Part shown: piece by piece, positions 15,996-24,740 of the stretch
How positions within the stretch are numbered: the stretch's first letter is position 1
How the letters are laid out: each line of letters opens with the position of its first letter
NCBI GenBank assembly: GCA_035546855.1
Contig: DASZVY010000013.1
Location: 1 to 64,000, forward strand
Direction: 5' to 3'
DNA from: Nitrobacter sp035546855
GTDB lineage: Bacteria > Pseudomonadota > Alphaproteobacteria > Rhizobiales > Xanthobacteraceae
Length of the DNA stretch: 64,000 nt
The notes under the pieces: generated by a model
What the model was told of the DNA's origin: nothing
Seen by the model: the letters and a program-made list of their open reading frames with translations, nothing else
Databases searched by the model: none
Translations under genes and position numbers: made by a program

Positions 15996-16538
15996 TTATC
16001 CCTTCAAGGAGGCTGCGACGGCGCTGTCGACCGCTTTGGTGTCGGGTGCCGTACCGATGAGCTGCTGCACGATGGCGGAGGCCGCGTCCGCGGCGATGCC
16101 GTGAACATTGCTCATTGCCGCAGCCCGCGTCGACGCAATGGTTTTCTCGGCATCCGCAAGCTTTCCGGCCAGCCGGTCCTCGAGCGACTTGCGCTCGGCT
16201 TCCGACTGGGCGTTCAGCTTCTCGCGGGTTTCCGCGCCGATTGCCTGGGCGCGGGCGCGGGCGGCGGCGAGTTCGGCCTCGTAGGCCTTCAGCGCCGCGT
16301 CCGACTCGTCCCGCAGCTTCTGGGCCGCGGCGAGATCGCCGTCGATCGCGTTCTGGCGATTGTCGAGGGTCTTGCTGACGCGCGGCAAGGCAAACCGCGA
16401 GACGATCACATAGAGCACAAGGAACGCGACGAACAGCGACACGAGCTGCGACGGGAACGTGCTCGTCTGGAACGGAGGAAACGGGGCCTTGTGGCCGCCG
16501 TCTGCCTCGGTGTGGGCGTTGCCATGACTTTCAGCCAC
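15996..16538 (-). CDS. atpX: ATP synthase F0 subunit b' (second b-type stalk)
   Basis: The 180-residue protein has a longer hydrophilic N-terminus (AESHGNAHTEADGGHKAPFPPF) before its membrane helix (QLVSLFVAFLVLYVIVSRFAL). VSKTLDNRQNAIDGDLAAAQ and a coiled-coil region follow. This matches the b' type. I placed the start at GTG 16538, which has AGAGGAGA seven bases upstream; the frame is open to 16583 but without a ribosome site. It lies between atpE and atpF. Confidence 0.93.
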   Translation of the reverse strand: MAESHGNAHTEADGGHKAPFPPFQTSTFPSQLVSLFVAFLVLYVIVSRFALPRVSKTLDNRQNAIDGDLAAAQKLRDESDAALKAYEAELAAARARAQAIGAETREKLNAQSEAERKSLEDRLAGKLADAEKTIASTRAAAMSNVHGIAADAASAIVQQLIGTAPDTKAVDSAVAASLKG

Positions 16539-16601
16539 GGTCTTCTCCTCTGTAGCGGACGAGGTCCGGCTGGCGGACCTCACTCAGCCCAGTGCGTGAT
16601 C

Positions 16602-16829
16602 TTAGAGAGCGAACAGCAGCAGAAGCGCGATCAGCAGCGAGAAGATGCCGAGCGCCTCGGTGATGGCGAAGCCGAAGATCAGGTTGCCGAACTGGCCCTG
16701 CGCGGCCGACGGGTTGCGTATCGCGGCGGCAAGGTAGTTGCCGAAGATGACGCCGACGCCGACGCCGGCGCCGCCCATGCCGATGCAGGCAATGCCGGCA
16801 CCAATATACTTCGCGGCGATCGGATCCAT
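16602..16829 (-). CDS. atpE: ATP synthase F0 subunit c
   Basis: This is the proteolipid that builds the rotor ring. The 75 residues form two helices joined by the polar loop RNPSAAQGQ. The proton-binding carboxylate is Glu58 in FGFAITEALGIFSLL, and the first helix has the GxGxGxG packing motif AGVGVGVIFG. An AAGGAG-type site precedes the ATG. Nothing suggests a sodium-binding variant. Confidence 0.96.
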   Translation of the reverse strand: MDPIAAKYIGAGIACIGMGGAGVGVGVIFGNYLAAAIRNPSAAQGQFGNLIFGFAITEALGIFSLLIALLLLFAL

Positions 16830-16876
16830 GGAAAGAACTCCTTGAGTTTGCTGGTTTGCTGGAAGAGGCCGAGCCG

Positions 16877-17626
16877 TCAGTGGCCCGGATGGATTGCATC
16901 GTTGATGTAGATGCAGGTGAGAATGGCGAACACGTAAGCCTGCAGGAAGCCGACGAGGATTTCCAGGGCCGACAGCGCGATGACCATGGAGAGCGGCAGC
17001 ATCGCGCCGAGCCAGCCGATCGCGCCCCAGGCGCCGAGCATGGTGATGAAGCTCGCGAACACTTTCAGCGTGATGTGGCCGCCCAGCATGTTGGCGAACA
17101 GACGCACGCTGTGCGACACCGGCCGCGACAGGAACGAGATGATCTCGATCGCCATCACCAGCGGAAGGATGGCGATCGGAACGCCCTTCGGCACGAACAG
17201 TTTGAGGAATTTCAGGCCGTTCTTGTAGAAGCCGTAGATCAGCACGATCGCGAACACCAAAAGCGCCAGCGCCGCGGTGACGACGATGTGGCTCGACACC
17301 GTGAAGGTGTAGGGCACGTTGCCGATCAGGTTGGAGATCACGAGGAACATGAACAGCGTGAAGACGAAGGGGAAGAACTTCATCCCTTCCTTGCCCGCCG
17401 TGCTTCGGACCATCGTGGCGACGAATTCGTAACTCAGCTCCGCCACCGACTGGATGCGGGTCGGCACCAGCCTGCCTCCCGCGATCCCGCCGAGCATCAG
17501 CAGCGAAATCACCACGACCGTCAGGAACATGTAGGCCGACGAATTGGTGAACGCGATTTCCTGATTGCCGATGTGGCCGATCGTGAAAACCTTGTCGATA
17601 GCGAACTGGTGGATCGGATCGATCAT
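16877..17626 (-). CDS. atpB: ATP synthase F0 subunit a
   Basis: This is the stator subunit forming the proton half-channels. The protein has 249 residues from ATG 17626 (MIDPIHQFAIDKVF). The essential arginine is Arg175 in SHSVRLFANMLGGHI, and the terminal YVFAILTCIYINDAIHPGH is typical. Six helices are visible. It is followed by atpE after 47 bp. Confidence 0.96.
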   Translation of the reverse strand: MIDPIHQFAIDKVFTIGHIGNQEIAFTNSSAYMFLTVVVISLLMLGGIAGGRLVPTRIQSVAELSYEFVATMVRSTAGKEGMKFFPFVFTLFMFLVISNLIGNVPYTFTVSSHIVVTAALALLVFAIVLIYGFYKNGLKFLKLFVPKGVPIAILPLVMAIEIISFLSRPVSHSVRLFANMLGGHITLKVFASFITMLGAWGAIGWLGAMLPLSMVIALSALEILVGFLQAYVFAILTCIYINDAIHPGH

Positions 17627-17694
17627 CCGCGTGAATCTCTTGGTCTGCCGGCGCACCGGCGTTCAAACAATCAAGTCGTCTCGGCAGCCATCCG

Positions 17695-18078
17695 TCATCG
17701 GTGGGTCTGCTCGGGCATCACGCCTGCCGACCGCATCACGTTGATCACGCCAGCCGCGAAGCCAAGCAGGAAAAACACGATCAGCCCCCAGGGTGACGTC
17801 GACAGCACACGGTCGAATACCCAGCCAATCACCGCTCCGACGGCAACGCCCGCGATCAACTCGGACGACAGGCGGAAACCGCGCGCCAAGGCCGAAGCCC
17901 TGGCCGATGCGTTTCCGCTTTCAGTTCCGGGTTGGTCAGTCTCGATCCTGCGGTGCCCCCGGATTTCGGAGAGCCGTTGATCGAGATTTCCGAGCCTTGC
18001 GGAAAGCGCAGCCTCATCGGGAAGCGAATTGCCGCGATCTCCAGTCCCGCTGCTGTTTTTGTCCGTGCCGTCAGCCAT
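17695..18078 (-). CDS. atpI: ATP synthase-associated protein AtpI/AtpZ-like
   Basis: The 127-residue protein has a hydrophilic, low-complexity N-terminus (about 70 residues). Two membrane helices follow in LSSELIAGVAVGAVIGWVFD and PWGLIVFFLLGFAAGVINVMR. This matches the AtpI/AtpZ family (AtpZ superfamily, F0F1 assembly or Mg2+-linked function). It is the first gene of the operon. A promoter-like sequence sits about 70-100 bp upstream. Confidence 0.9.
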   Translation of the reverse strand: MADGTDKNSSGTGDRGNSLPDEAALSARLGNLDQRLSEIRGHRRIETDQPGTESGNASARASALARGFRLSSELIAGVAVGAVIGWVFDRVLSTSPWGLIVFFLLGFAAGVINVMRSAGVMPEQTHR

Positions 18079-18146
18079 GCCCTCGACACCCGAACAACGC
18101 TGCGATCTCTGAAAATAACGCCCCGTTACCCTTTAAAGCCGCGCGG

Positions 18147-18175
18147 ACCATACTGACCGTCACAGGTCAAGTCAA
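18147..18175 (-). promoter_or_regulatory. Sigma-70-type promoter of the ATP synthase F0 operon
   Basis: On the minus strand TTGACT (-35, 18170-18175) and TATGGT (-10, 18147-18152) are separated by exactly 17 bp. Transcription would begin near 18140, about 60 nt before the atpI ATG. The match to the housekeeping consensus is unusually good for this window. Confidence 0.6.
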
Positions 18176-18346
18176 GATGACGTCGTAACCAGCTAGGCCA
18201 TTGATCCATAATAAATTTTTCATCCAGGAGGCGAGGGCTGCGGATCGTTGTCGCAGCGCAATAGCAAAGCTGCCCCCGGCAACCTTGCGCGGCGCGGGGC
18301 GCTCTGTTGGGATGGGCCAGGATGCTGCCCCAACCATCGAGGTTCC

Positions 18347-18973
18347 ATGTCCCGTCCGATCGACTACTACTTCTCACTGACATCGCCCTGGGCCTATATC
18401 GGCCACGCGGTCTTTCAGAATCTCGTAAGCACTTATGATCTCAAGGTAAATTACAAGCCGGTGCAACTGGCCGAACTGTTTTCCGAAAGCGGCGGCCTGC
18501 CGCTCGCCAAGCGTCATCCGGTGCGGCAGCGTTACCGGATGCTCGAATTGCAACGCTGGCGGGACAAGCGCGGCCTGAATTTTCACTTCAAGCCCGCCTT
18601 CGTGCCATTCGACGGACGGCTGGCCGATGGCGTCGTGATTGCCGCGGTCGAGGCCGGGCACAATCCCGAACCATTCATGCGCCGCGCCTTCGCGGCGGTG
18701 TGGGAAGATCAGGCCAATCTCGCCGATGCCGCGACGATCGTCCGTCTCGCCGATCAAGCGGGGCTGCCGGGCGGGGCGTTGATCGAGCGATCGCCGGCGG
18801 AAGCGATCAGCGCGCAATACGAACAGAACCGGCAGGACGCGCTGGCCGCGGATGTGTTCGGCTCGCCGGCCTATGTGCTGAACGGTGAAACGTTCTGGGG
18901 GCAGGATCGTTTGGAATTGCTGGGCGATGCGTTGAAGTCGGGGCGCGCGCCCTATAGCTCGAAGGTGTCCTGA
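18347..18973 (+). CDS. 2-hydroxychromene-2-carboxylate isomerase-like (DsbA/kappa-GST family)
   Basis: The 208-residue protein has the thioredoxin-like DsbA/kappa-GST fold. It opens with IDYYFSLTSPWAYIGH, where the Ser after SLT replaces the DsbA cysteine as in HCCA isomerases. It has QRYRMLELQRW, and near the end DVFGSPAYVLNGETFWGQDRLELL. The namesake enzyme acts in naphthalene breakdown with glutathione; no such pathway is nearby, so a general GSH-dependent isomerase or transferase role is safer. It is divergent from the ATP synthase operon. Confidence 0.9.
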   Translation: MSRPIDYYFSLTSPWAYIGHAVFQNLVSTYDLKVNYKPVQLAELFSESGGLPLAKRHPVRQRYRMLELQRWRDKRGLNFHFKPAFVPFDGRLADGVVIAAVEAGHNPEPFMRRAFAAVWEDQANLADAATIVRLADQAGLPGGALIERSPAEAISAQYEQNRQDALAADVFGSPAYVLNGETFWGQDRLELLGDALKSGRAPYSSKVS

Positions 18974-19024
18974 CGCGGCCGGTCCGGGCCCGACATGCGC
19001 ATTCCCGGCCCTGTGGAGGAAAGC

Positions 19025-19567
19025 ATGACGACTGCTGCGACATCGCATCCAACGCTGGCCGGAATGGTCGTGGCGATCGCGATGCTGGCGGGTCTTGCCG
19101 CGCCCGCGATGGCGCAGAGCAAGCCGGACACCGAGAACGGGCGCTACACGCTCGCGCCGATCACCGATGGCTTCGTGAGGCTCGACACGCGCTCCGGCGT
19201 GGTGTCGCATTGCATGGACAAGGGGAGCGGCTGGGCGTGCTACGCCTTGCCGGATGAGCGCGCCGCGTTCGACGAGGAAATCGGCCGTCTTCAGCAGGAA
19301 AATGAAAAGCTGAAGACAGCGCTTGCGGCCCGCGAGCCGCCGGCCATGGGAAAGACCGACGAGGCCTTGCCGCAAGAAGCGCTGCCGAAGTCGGATCGGC
19401 TGAATCCGCCCGCGCCGAAATCCGCCGAGGCGGACCATAACAAGATCGAGATTCCGCTGCCGAGCGATCAGGACATGGATCGCGTAATGTCGTTCGTCGA
19501 GCGAGCCTGGCGGCGGCTGGTCGAGATGGCCAGTCGCCTGCAGAACGATTCCTCCGGGAAAATCTGA
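19025..19567 (+). CDS. Hypothetical secreted protein with coiled-coil segment
   Basis: The 180-residue protein starts at ATG 19025 with GGAGGAAAG upstream. It has a signal peptide ending at AMAQS. A short domain with two Cys follows (SGVVSHCMDKGSGWACYALPDER), then a heptad-like coiled coil (FDEEIGRLQQENEKLKTALAAR) and a Pro-rich linker. It ends in a basic amphipathic segment. The motif of a variable tagged by LDTRSGVVSHC...W.C is recurrent in rhizobial secreted proteins as far as I recall, but I do not know a function. Confidence 0.75.
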   Translation: MTTAATSHPTLAGMVVAIAMLAGLAAPAMAQSKPDTENGRYTLAPITDGFVRLDTRSGVVSHCMDKGSGWACYALPDERAAFDEEIGRLQQENEKLKTALAAREPPAMGKTDEALPQEALPKSDRLNPPAPKSAEADHNKIEIPLPSDQDMDRVMSFVERAWRRLVEMASRLQNDSSGKI

Positions 19568-19644
19568 ACGCTCACGATGACCGCACGCAGGCGCCGGACG
19601 AACGGTCAGCGACGTTTTCATCCCTGGAATGGTTGCGGTGAGGC

Positions 19645-20118
19645 ATGAGCAGAAGCCGGTCGCTGTCCCGTACGCCGCCCTCGACCGCAACGGTCGACAC
19701 GATTGCCTCGTCGCTCCTCACCGTCGAGACGTCGGGTGCGGGCTTCGTCGATCTGACGCGGGAGGTCGTGGCATTCGTGACCGAGGTCGCAGCCGGCGAG
19801 GGCGCGGTGACGCTGTTCGTTCGGCACACCTCCGCGTCGCTGACGATCCAGGAAAACGCCGATCCGTCGGTGCTGCACGATCTGATGACAACGCTCGATC
19901 GTCTTGCACCGGAGGACGCGGCCTGGACTCATGACACCGAGGGGCCCGACGACATGCCGGCGCACGTCAAGACCATGCTGACGGCAACGTCGCTGCACGT
20001 TCCGGTGCTGAACGGCCGGCTCGCACTGGGAACCTGGCAGGCGATCTATCTGATCGAGCACCGCGCGCGTCCGCATCGTCGCGAAATCGTGCTGCAATTC
20101 ACGGGACGCCGCCGCTGA
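19645..20118 (+). CDS. yjbQ: YjbQ family protein (UPF0047)
   Basis: The 157-residue protein has the full UPF0047 signature: HTSASLTIQENADPSVLHDL, then HDTEGPDDMPAHVKTMLT, then LGTWQAIYLIEHR..PH.R. The conserved His and Glu residues form the metal-binding active site of this trimeric family. YjbQ proteins have weak thiamine phosphate synthase activity in vitro; the physiological role is unclear. The N-terminus is about 15 residues longer than usual. GAGGC precedes the ATG. Confidence 0.93.
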   Translation: MSRSRSLSRTPPSTATVDTIASSLLTVETSGAGFVDLTREVVAFVTEVAAGEGAVTLFVRHTSASLTIQENADPSVLHDLMTTLDRLAPEDAAWTHDTEGPDDMPAHVKTMLTATSLHVPVLNGRLALGTWQAIYLIEHRARPHRREIVLQFTGRRR

Positions 20119-20145
20119 GCGGATCGCCGGGCATCTCGCCTGTTC

Positions 20146-20174
20146 GTTAACGGCGCGCGGCCGCGCGAATTAAC
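20146..20174. promoter_or_regulatory. GC-core dyad with TTAA arms upstream of the response regulator
   Basis: The centre CGCGCGGCCGCGCG (20154-20167) is a perfect 14-bp palindrome. It is flanked by GTTAA (20146-20150) and TTAAC (20170-20174), also inverted. It lies between yjbQ and the NarL-type regulator and could be a terminator for yjbQ or an operator. Confidence 0.4.
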
Positions 20175-20331
20175 TCCCTTGGCAGGTCGCGGGGCGCGTC
20201 ACGGTATTGGACGCTTGCAAGATGGAGTCAGGGAGTGGACAATCGGGCTGGATCCCCGCTACGGGCGGTGGTCTATCTCCCTGGCGATGCTCATTTCCGT
20301 ACCGCTCCGTCAGGCTCAAGCATTGGATGAC

Positions 20332-21009
20332 ATGACCGCAGCGACCAACACCCGTCTCGTGATTGCCGACGATCACCCGCTGTTCCGGGATGCGCTACGG
20401 CAAGCCGTGGCCGGCGTCATGGTGTCGGCGCGGATCGACGAGGCCGGCTCGTTTGAGGAATTGATGACGCTGCTGGAACGGGATTCCGATGTCGATCTGG
20501 TCCTGCTCGATCTCGCCATGCCGGGCGTCAGCGGATTCTCCGGCCTGATCTATCTGCGTGCGCAATATTCGGCGATTCCCGTCGTCGTGGTGTCGGCCAG
20601 CGACGACGTTGCGACGATTCGCCGCTCTCTCGATTTCGGCGCGTCCGGCTTCATTCCCAAGCGGTTCGGGCTTGAGGCGCTGCGCACTGCGATCCTCAAG
20701 GTGATGGACGGCGATGTCTGGATTCCGCCGGATGTCGATCTCTCCGCGGCCGGCGATCCCGAAATGACGCGGCTGCGCGATCGGCTGGTCACGCTGACGC
20801 CGCAGCAGGTGCGCGTGCTGATGATGTTGTCCGAGGGGCTGCTCAACAAGCAGATTGCCTATGAACTCGGCGTATCCGAAGCGACCATCAAGGCGCACGT
20901 GTCCGCGATCCTGCAAAAGCTGGGGGTGGAGAGCCGCACCCAGGCGGTCATTGCCGCGGCGCGCATCGCGGGCGACCAGTGGCGGCAGGGCGAGCCGACG
21001 CCGGGCTGA
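20332..21009 (+). CDS. NarL/LuxR-type response regulator, CrbR/ErdR-like
   Basis: The 225-residue protein has a receiver domain (acidic pair in VIADDHPLFRDALRQAV, phospho-acceptor Asp60 in LVLLDLAMPG, switch Ser in VVVVSAS, Lys in FIPKR) and a C-terminal LuxR helix-turn-helix (LTPQQVRVLMMLSEGLLNKQIAYELGVSEATIKAHV). The sequence style matches CrbR/ErdR/AgmR, which in Vibrio and Pseudomonas switch on acetyl-CoA synthetase and acetate use. It faces, tail to tail, a kinase with the matching CrbS/MxtR architecture (21219-24740). I started at ATG 20332; the frame is open upstream to 20179 but not convincing. Confidence 0.9.
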   Translation: MTAATNTRLVIADDHPLFRDALRQAVAGVMVSARIDEAGSFEELMTLLERDSDVDLVLLDLAMPGVSGFSGLIYLRAQYSAIPVVVVSASDDVATIRRSLDFGASGFIPKRFGLEALRTAILKVMDGDVWIPPDVDLSAAGDPEMTRLRDRLVTLTPQQVRVLMMLSEGLLNKQIAYELGVSEATIKAHVSAILQKLGVESRTQAVIAAARIAGDQWRQGEPTPG

Positions 21010-21029
21010 AGGCTGTTGAAAAGTCTCTC

Positions 21030-21165
21030 CGTCATTCCGGAGCGCGTCGAAGACGCGAACCCGGAATCCAGTATCCAAGAGTATTCTTCGAATTACTGGA
21101 TTCCCGATAGCCGCCAATCGGGCCGCGCTGCGCGCGCGACCCTGGCGGCTTCGGGAATGACGGCG
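21030..21165. repeat. Intergenic palindromic repeat related to family A
   Basis: The left end is CGTCATTCCGGAGCGCGTCG, followed by a hairpin and GGAATCCAGTA. The right end is TACTGGATTCCCGATAGCC, then CGGGAATGACGGCG. The arms are inverted and the element fills most of the 209-bp gap between the convergent regulator and kinase genes. It probably ends transcription from both sides. Confidence 0.7.
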
Positions 21166-21218
21166 AGAATTTACAATAGAGTCCGTCAGACGCATTAAAC
21201 TTGCCGGACAACAAACCC

Positions 21219-24200
21219 TCACTCCGCCGCCGCCACCATCTGCTGTGTACGCCATTGCCCGATCAGCGCGCGCAGCGACGCCGGCTTCAGCGGCTTGTTG
21301 AGCACCGAGATGCGCTCGATTCGCGCGGCATCGCGGACATGCGGGCTGCGGTCGGCGGTGATCAGGATGGCAGGAAGATTCTCGCCGAATTGCCGGCGAA
21401 TCTCGCGGATGGCGGCGATGCCGTTGCCGCGGTCGAGATGATAGTCCACGAGAATACCGGTGATGCGCTCGCCCGCGGCGGCGATCGCTGCGATCGCCGT
21501 CTCCTGATCGCCGGCGGCGATCACCCGGGCGTCCCAGGATGTCAGCAGGGTGTTCATGCCGTCGAGGATGGCGGGATCGTTCTCGATGCAGACCACCAGC
21601 GCGCCGCTCATCGGGGCGCGGGCCAGCGGCGTGGTGCTGGTCACGGTGGTCATGTGATTGATGGTATCAGCGATCGGAACCGTGACCGAGAACATCGAGC
21701 CGCCGCTGCGGTTGGAATCGAGCGCGATGCTGTGGTCGAGCACGCGGGCGATGCGTTTCACGATCGACAGGCCGAGGCCGAGGCCGCGCGCGATCCGCGC
21801 GCCCTGTTCGAGCCGGTGAAATTCCTTGAAGATCTCGCCGCGCTTGAGAACGGGGATGCCGACGCCGGTATCGTAGACGCAGATCTGCAGCGACGCTCCG
21901 CGGCGGCGGCAGCCGACCAGCACGCGGCCGTGCGGAGTGTATTTGATGGCATTCGAAATCAGGTTTTGCAGGAGCCGGCGCAACAACAGCCGGTCGGAGG
22001 CGACCGGGAGCAGGCTCGGCACGAAGGTCAACCGGACGTCCTTGGCTTTCGCGATCGGCGCGAACTCGATCTCCACGGCGCGCATCAGGTCGCCGATGCG
22101 GAAGCTCGTGATGGAGGTGGTCATCGCGCCGGCGTCAAGCCGGGAAATGTCGAGCAGCGCGCCGAGAATTTCCTCGATCGCTTCGAGGGAGTCGTCGATA
22201 TTTTCGACGAGGCGCGCGGTTTCGCCGCCGCTCTCCCGTTCGACCAGGCTTGTGACGTAGAGGCGCGCCGCGTTCAGCGGCTGCAGGATGTCGTGGCTCG
22301 CGGCGGCGAGGAACCGGGTCTTGGAATTGTTGGCTTCCTCGGCGGCGCTCTTGGCGCGCGCGAGTTCGGAGTTCAGGCGGGTCAGCTCCTCGGTGCGGTC
22401 GCGCACCCGCATCTCGAGCGTGGCGTTGGCGCGCTCGAGCGCCTCGGCGGACTCGATGCTCGGCGTCACATCCGAGAACGTCACCACCAGGCCGCCGTCG
22501 GGCATCCGGTTGGCGCGCACCTCGATGACGATGTTGCGGTCGGGCAGCCGCTCCAGGTAGGGCTGGCCTTCGGTGGTATAGGCGATCAGGCGGGTCTGCA
22601 GCGCCGCGTCCTTGCTGGTGGCCAGCTTGTCTCCCGCCCCGAGAAATTCCAGGATTTCCGTCAGGGGAATGCCGATCTGGACGATCTGGGACGGCAGACC
22701 GAGAATTTCGCCGAATTGCCGGTTGGAGCAGATCAGTTGCAGGTCGCGGTCGAATACCGCGATGCCCTGCCGTACGTGATTCAACGCCGTCTGCAGAATT
22801 TCGCGGTTGAAATGGAATGCGGCGTGGGAGTCGTCGAGCAGCTTCAGCGCGGCCTTGGCCGAGACCGTGCGCTTGCGCAGCAGCAGCGACATCACGAGGC
22901 GGGAGGAGGCCGCGCCGATCGACGAGGCGATCAGGTGTTCGGCATGCTGCAGCAGTTCGAAGTCGGCCGGCGCCGACGGCTCGAGTTCGACGTTGTGCTT
23001 GATGGCGAAGGCCTCGAACGACAGCCGCGCGCGCTCGGCTCCGAGGTACTGCGCCACGGTGGCGAAGATATCCTGCACGGTGACCGTGGTGCGCCAGCGG
23101 CGGAACGGCGGCGCGATCGGCGTCAGTTCGTTCGGAACGAAGACTTCCGCCTGCAGGCGCTCGATCGACGACGGCTGCCGCATCAGCGACAGCACGATGT
23201 AAGCGAGGATGTTGAGCCCGAGGCTCCAGACCGTGCCGTGCACCAGCGGCGACAGGTCGGCGCCGAGCAGCGCCTGCGGCCGCAGCGCTTCGATGCCGAA
23301 CGGGCCTTCTTTCAGGAACTGGATTCCGGCGGTGGTTCCGTCGATGAAGCTCGGCAGGAACAGCGTATAGACCCACACGGCGAAGCCGATGAGCATGCCG
23401 CCGATGGCGCCGCGGGCGGTCGCGCGCCGCCACAGCAGGCCGCCGAAGAAGGCCGGCGCGAATTGCGCGATGGCTGCGAAGGACAGCAGGCCGATCGCCG
23501 CGAGCTGCGCATTGCCGAGCGCACGGTAGTAGAGATAGGCCATGATCATCATGGCGAAGATCGACAGCCGACGAACCTTCAATAGAAAGTGGCCGAAATC
23601 GCCGTGACCGTCGCCGTGACCGAGGTGCACGGCCGGGCTGCGCTGGAGCACCAGCGGCACGACGAGGTCGTTGGAGACCATGATCGCCAGCGCCACGCAT
23701 TCGACGATCACCATCGCCGTGCCGGCCGACAGACCGCCGACGAAGACCGCGACGCTGAGCAACGTGGACTTGCCCGCGATGGGCAGCGCCAGCACGTACA
23801 TGTCGCTGTCGACCGCGCCGAACGGGAAGGTGACGAGGCCGGCCAGTGCGATCGGAATGACGAACAGGTTGATCGCGACGAGGTAGAGCGGAAACAGCCA
23901 TCGCGCCCGATCGACCTCCGCATCGCTGGTATTCTCGACGACGCTGACGTGGAATTGCCGCGGCAGCAGCATGATGGCGAGAAATGAGAGCGCGGCCATC
24001 GTCAGGAAATTTCCGACCGAAGGCACGTAGTGGATGGCGCGCACCGCCTCCGGCGTCTTCATGGCGCGCTCGACCAGGTCGATGGGGCCGAACATCCAGA
24101 ATGTGACGAACAGGCCGGCCGCGAGGAAAGCGACCAGCTTCACGATCGATTCGGTGGCGACGGCCAGCATGAGGCCGTGCTGATGCTCGGTGGCATTGGT

Positions 24201-24740
24201 CTGGCGTGTGCCGAACAGCACGGCGAACGTCGCGAGCGCGAGCGTGACGATCAGCGCGAGATCGCCGAAGACGGGAATCCTGGCGATCGCCTGATCGTCG
24301 ATCAGGATGGTCTTGAGCGAGGAGGCCACGGCTTTGAGCTGGAGCGCGATGTAAGGCACCGAGCCGATGATGGCGATGAAGGCGACGGTGGCGGCAACGG
24401 CCTGGCTCTTGCCGTAGCGCGCGGCGATGAAGTCGGCGATCGAGGTGATGTTCTGCGATTTCGCAAGATGGATCACGCGGCGCAGCAGCGGCGTGCAGCA
24501 CGCGATCAGGATGATCGGCCCGACATAGATCGCGAGGAAGTCGACGCTCGTGCGGCTGGCGACGCCGACCGATCCGAAATAGGTCCACGACGTGCAGTAG
24601 ATCGCGAGCGACAGCGGATAGATGAAGCCGCCGGCGCGGCTGCGCTGGATTTGCGGCACGCGGTCGCCATAGCTCGCGACGAAGAACAGGAAGCCGATGT
24701 AGCCGAAGGCGGCTGCGATCACGCCCCAGTCGTGCAACAT
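21219..24740 (-). CDS. Hybrid sensor histidine kinase with sodium/solute symporter domain (CrbS/MxtR-like)
   Basis: The protein has 1173 residues. In order: an SSS/SLC5 transporter region of about 13 helices (residues 5-480); a short STAC-type linker domain (about 550-620); a PAS domain (about 640-760) and coiled coil; HisKA with His816 in LAAASHDILQPLNAARLY; HATPase with NLISNAIKYTPHG, DTGVGIP and GLGLGLSIVKR; and a C-terminal receiver with Asp1099 in ILVDYHLDRGNG. This is the CrbS/MxtR layout, linked in gammaproteobacteria to acetate sensing and acs control. A His-rich loop (residues 371-384, VHLGHGDGHGDFGH) interrupts the transporter part. It is divergent from a FixJ-type regulator and convergent with its likely partner. 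Confidence 0.93.
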   Translation of the reverse strand: MLHDWGVIAAAFGYIGFLFFVASYGDRVPQIQRSRAGGFIYPLSLAIYCTSWTYFGSVGVASRTSVDFLAIYVGPIILIACCTPLLRRVIHLAKSQNITSIADFIAARYGKSQAVAATVAFIAIIGSVPYIALQLKAVASSLKTILIDDQAIARIPVFGDLALIVTLALATFAVLFGTRQTNATEHQHGLMLAVATESIVKLVAFLAAGLFVTFWMFGPIDLVERAMKTPEAVRAIHYVPSVGNFLTMAALSFLAIMLLPRQFHVSVVENTSDAEVDRARWLFPLYLVAINLFVIPIALAGLVTFPFGAVDSDMYVLALPIAGKSTLLSVAVFVGGLSAGTAMVIVECVALAIMVSNDLVVPLVLQRSPAVHLGHGDGHGDFGHFLLKVRRLSIFAMMIMAYLYYRALGNAQLAAIGLLSFAAIAQFAPAFFGGLLWRRATARGAIGGMLIGFAVWVYTLFLPSFIDGTTAGIQFLKEGPFGIEALRPQALLGADLSPLVHGTVWSLGLNILAYIVLSLMRQPSSIERLQAEVFVPNELTPIAPPFRRWRTTVTVQDIFATVAQYLGAERARLSFEAFAIKHNVELEPSAPADFELLQHAEHLIASSIGAASSRLVMSLLLRKRTVSAKAALKLLDDSHAAFHFNREILQTALNHVRQGIAVFDRDLQLICSNRQFGEILGLPSQIVQIGIPLTEILEFLGAGDKLATSKDAALQTRLIAYTTEGQPYLERLPDRNIVIEVRANRMPDGGLVVTFSDVTPSIESAEALERANATLEMRVRDRTEELTRLNSELARAKSAAEEANNSKTRFLAAASHDILQPLNAARLYVTSLVERESGGETARLVENIDDSLEAIEEILGALLDISRLDAGAMTTSITSFRIGDLMRAVEIEFAPIAKAKDVRLTFVPSLLPVASDRLLLRRLLQNLISNAIKYTPHGRVLVGCRRRGASLQICVYDTGVGIPVLKRGEIFKEFHRLEQGARIARGLGLGLSIVKRIARVLDHSIALDSNRSGGSMFSVTVPIADTINHMTTVTSTTPLARAPMSGALVVCIENDPAILDGMNTLLTSWDARVIAAGDQETAIAAIAAAGERITGILVDYHLDRGNGIAAIREIRRQFGENLPAILITADRSPHVRDAARIERISVLNKPLKPASLRALIGQWRTQQMVAAAE

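Noticed and set aside
21201..23585. Long plus-strand open frame across the hybrid kinase gene
   Set aside because: Low-complexity, charge-rich translation with no domain, lying opposite a complete kinase with all catalytic motifs.
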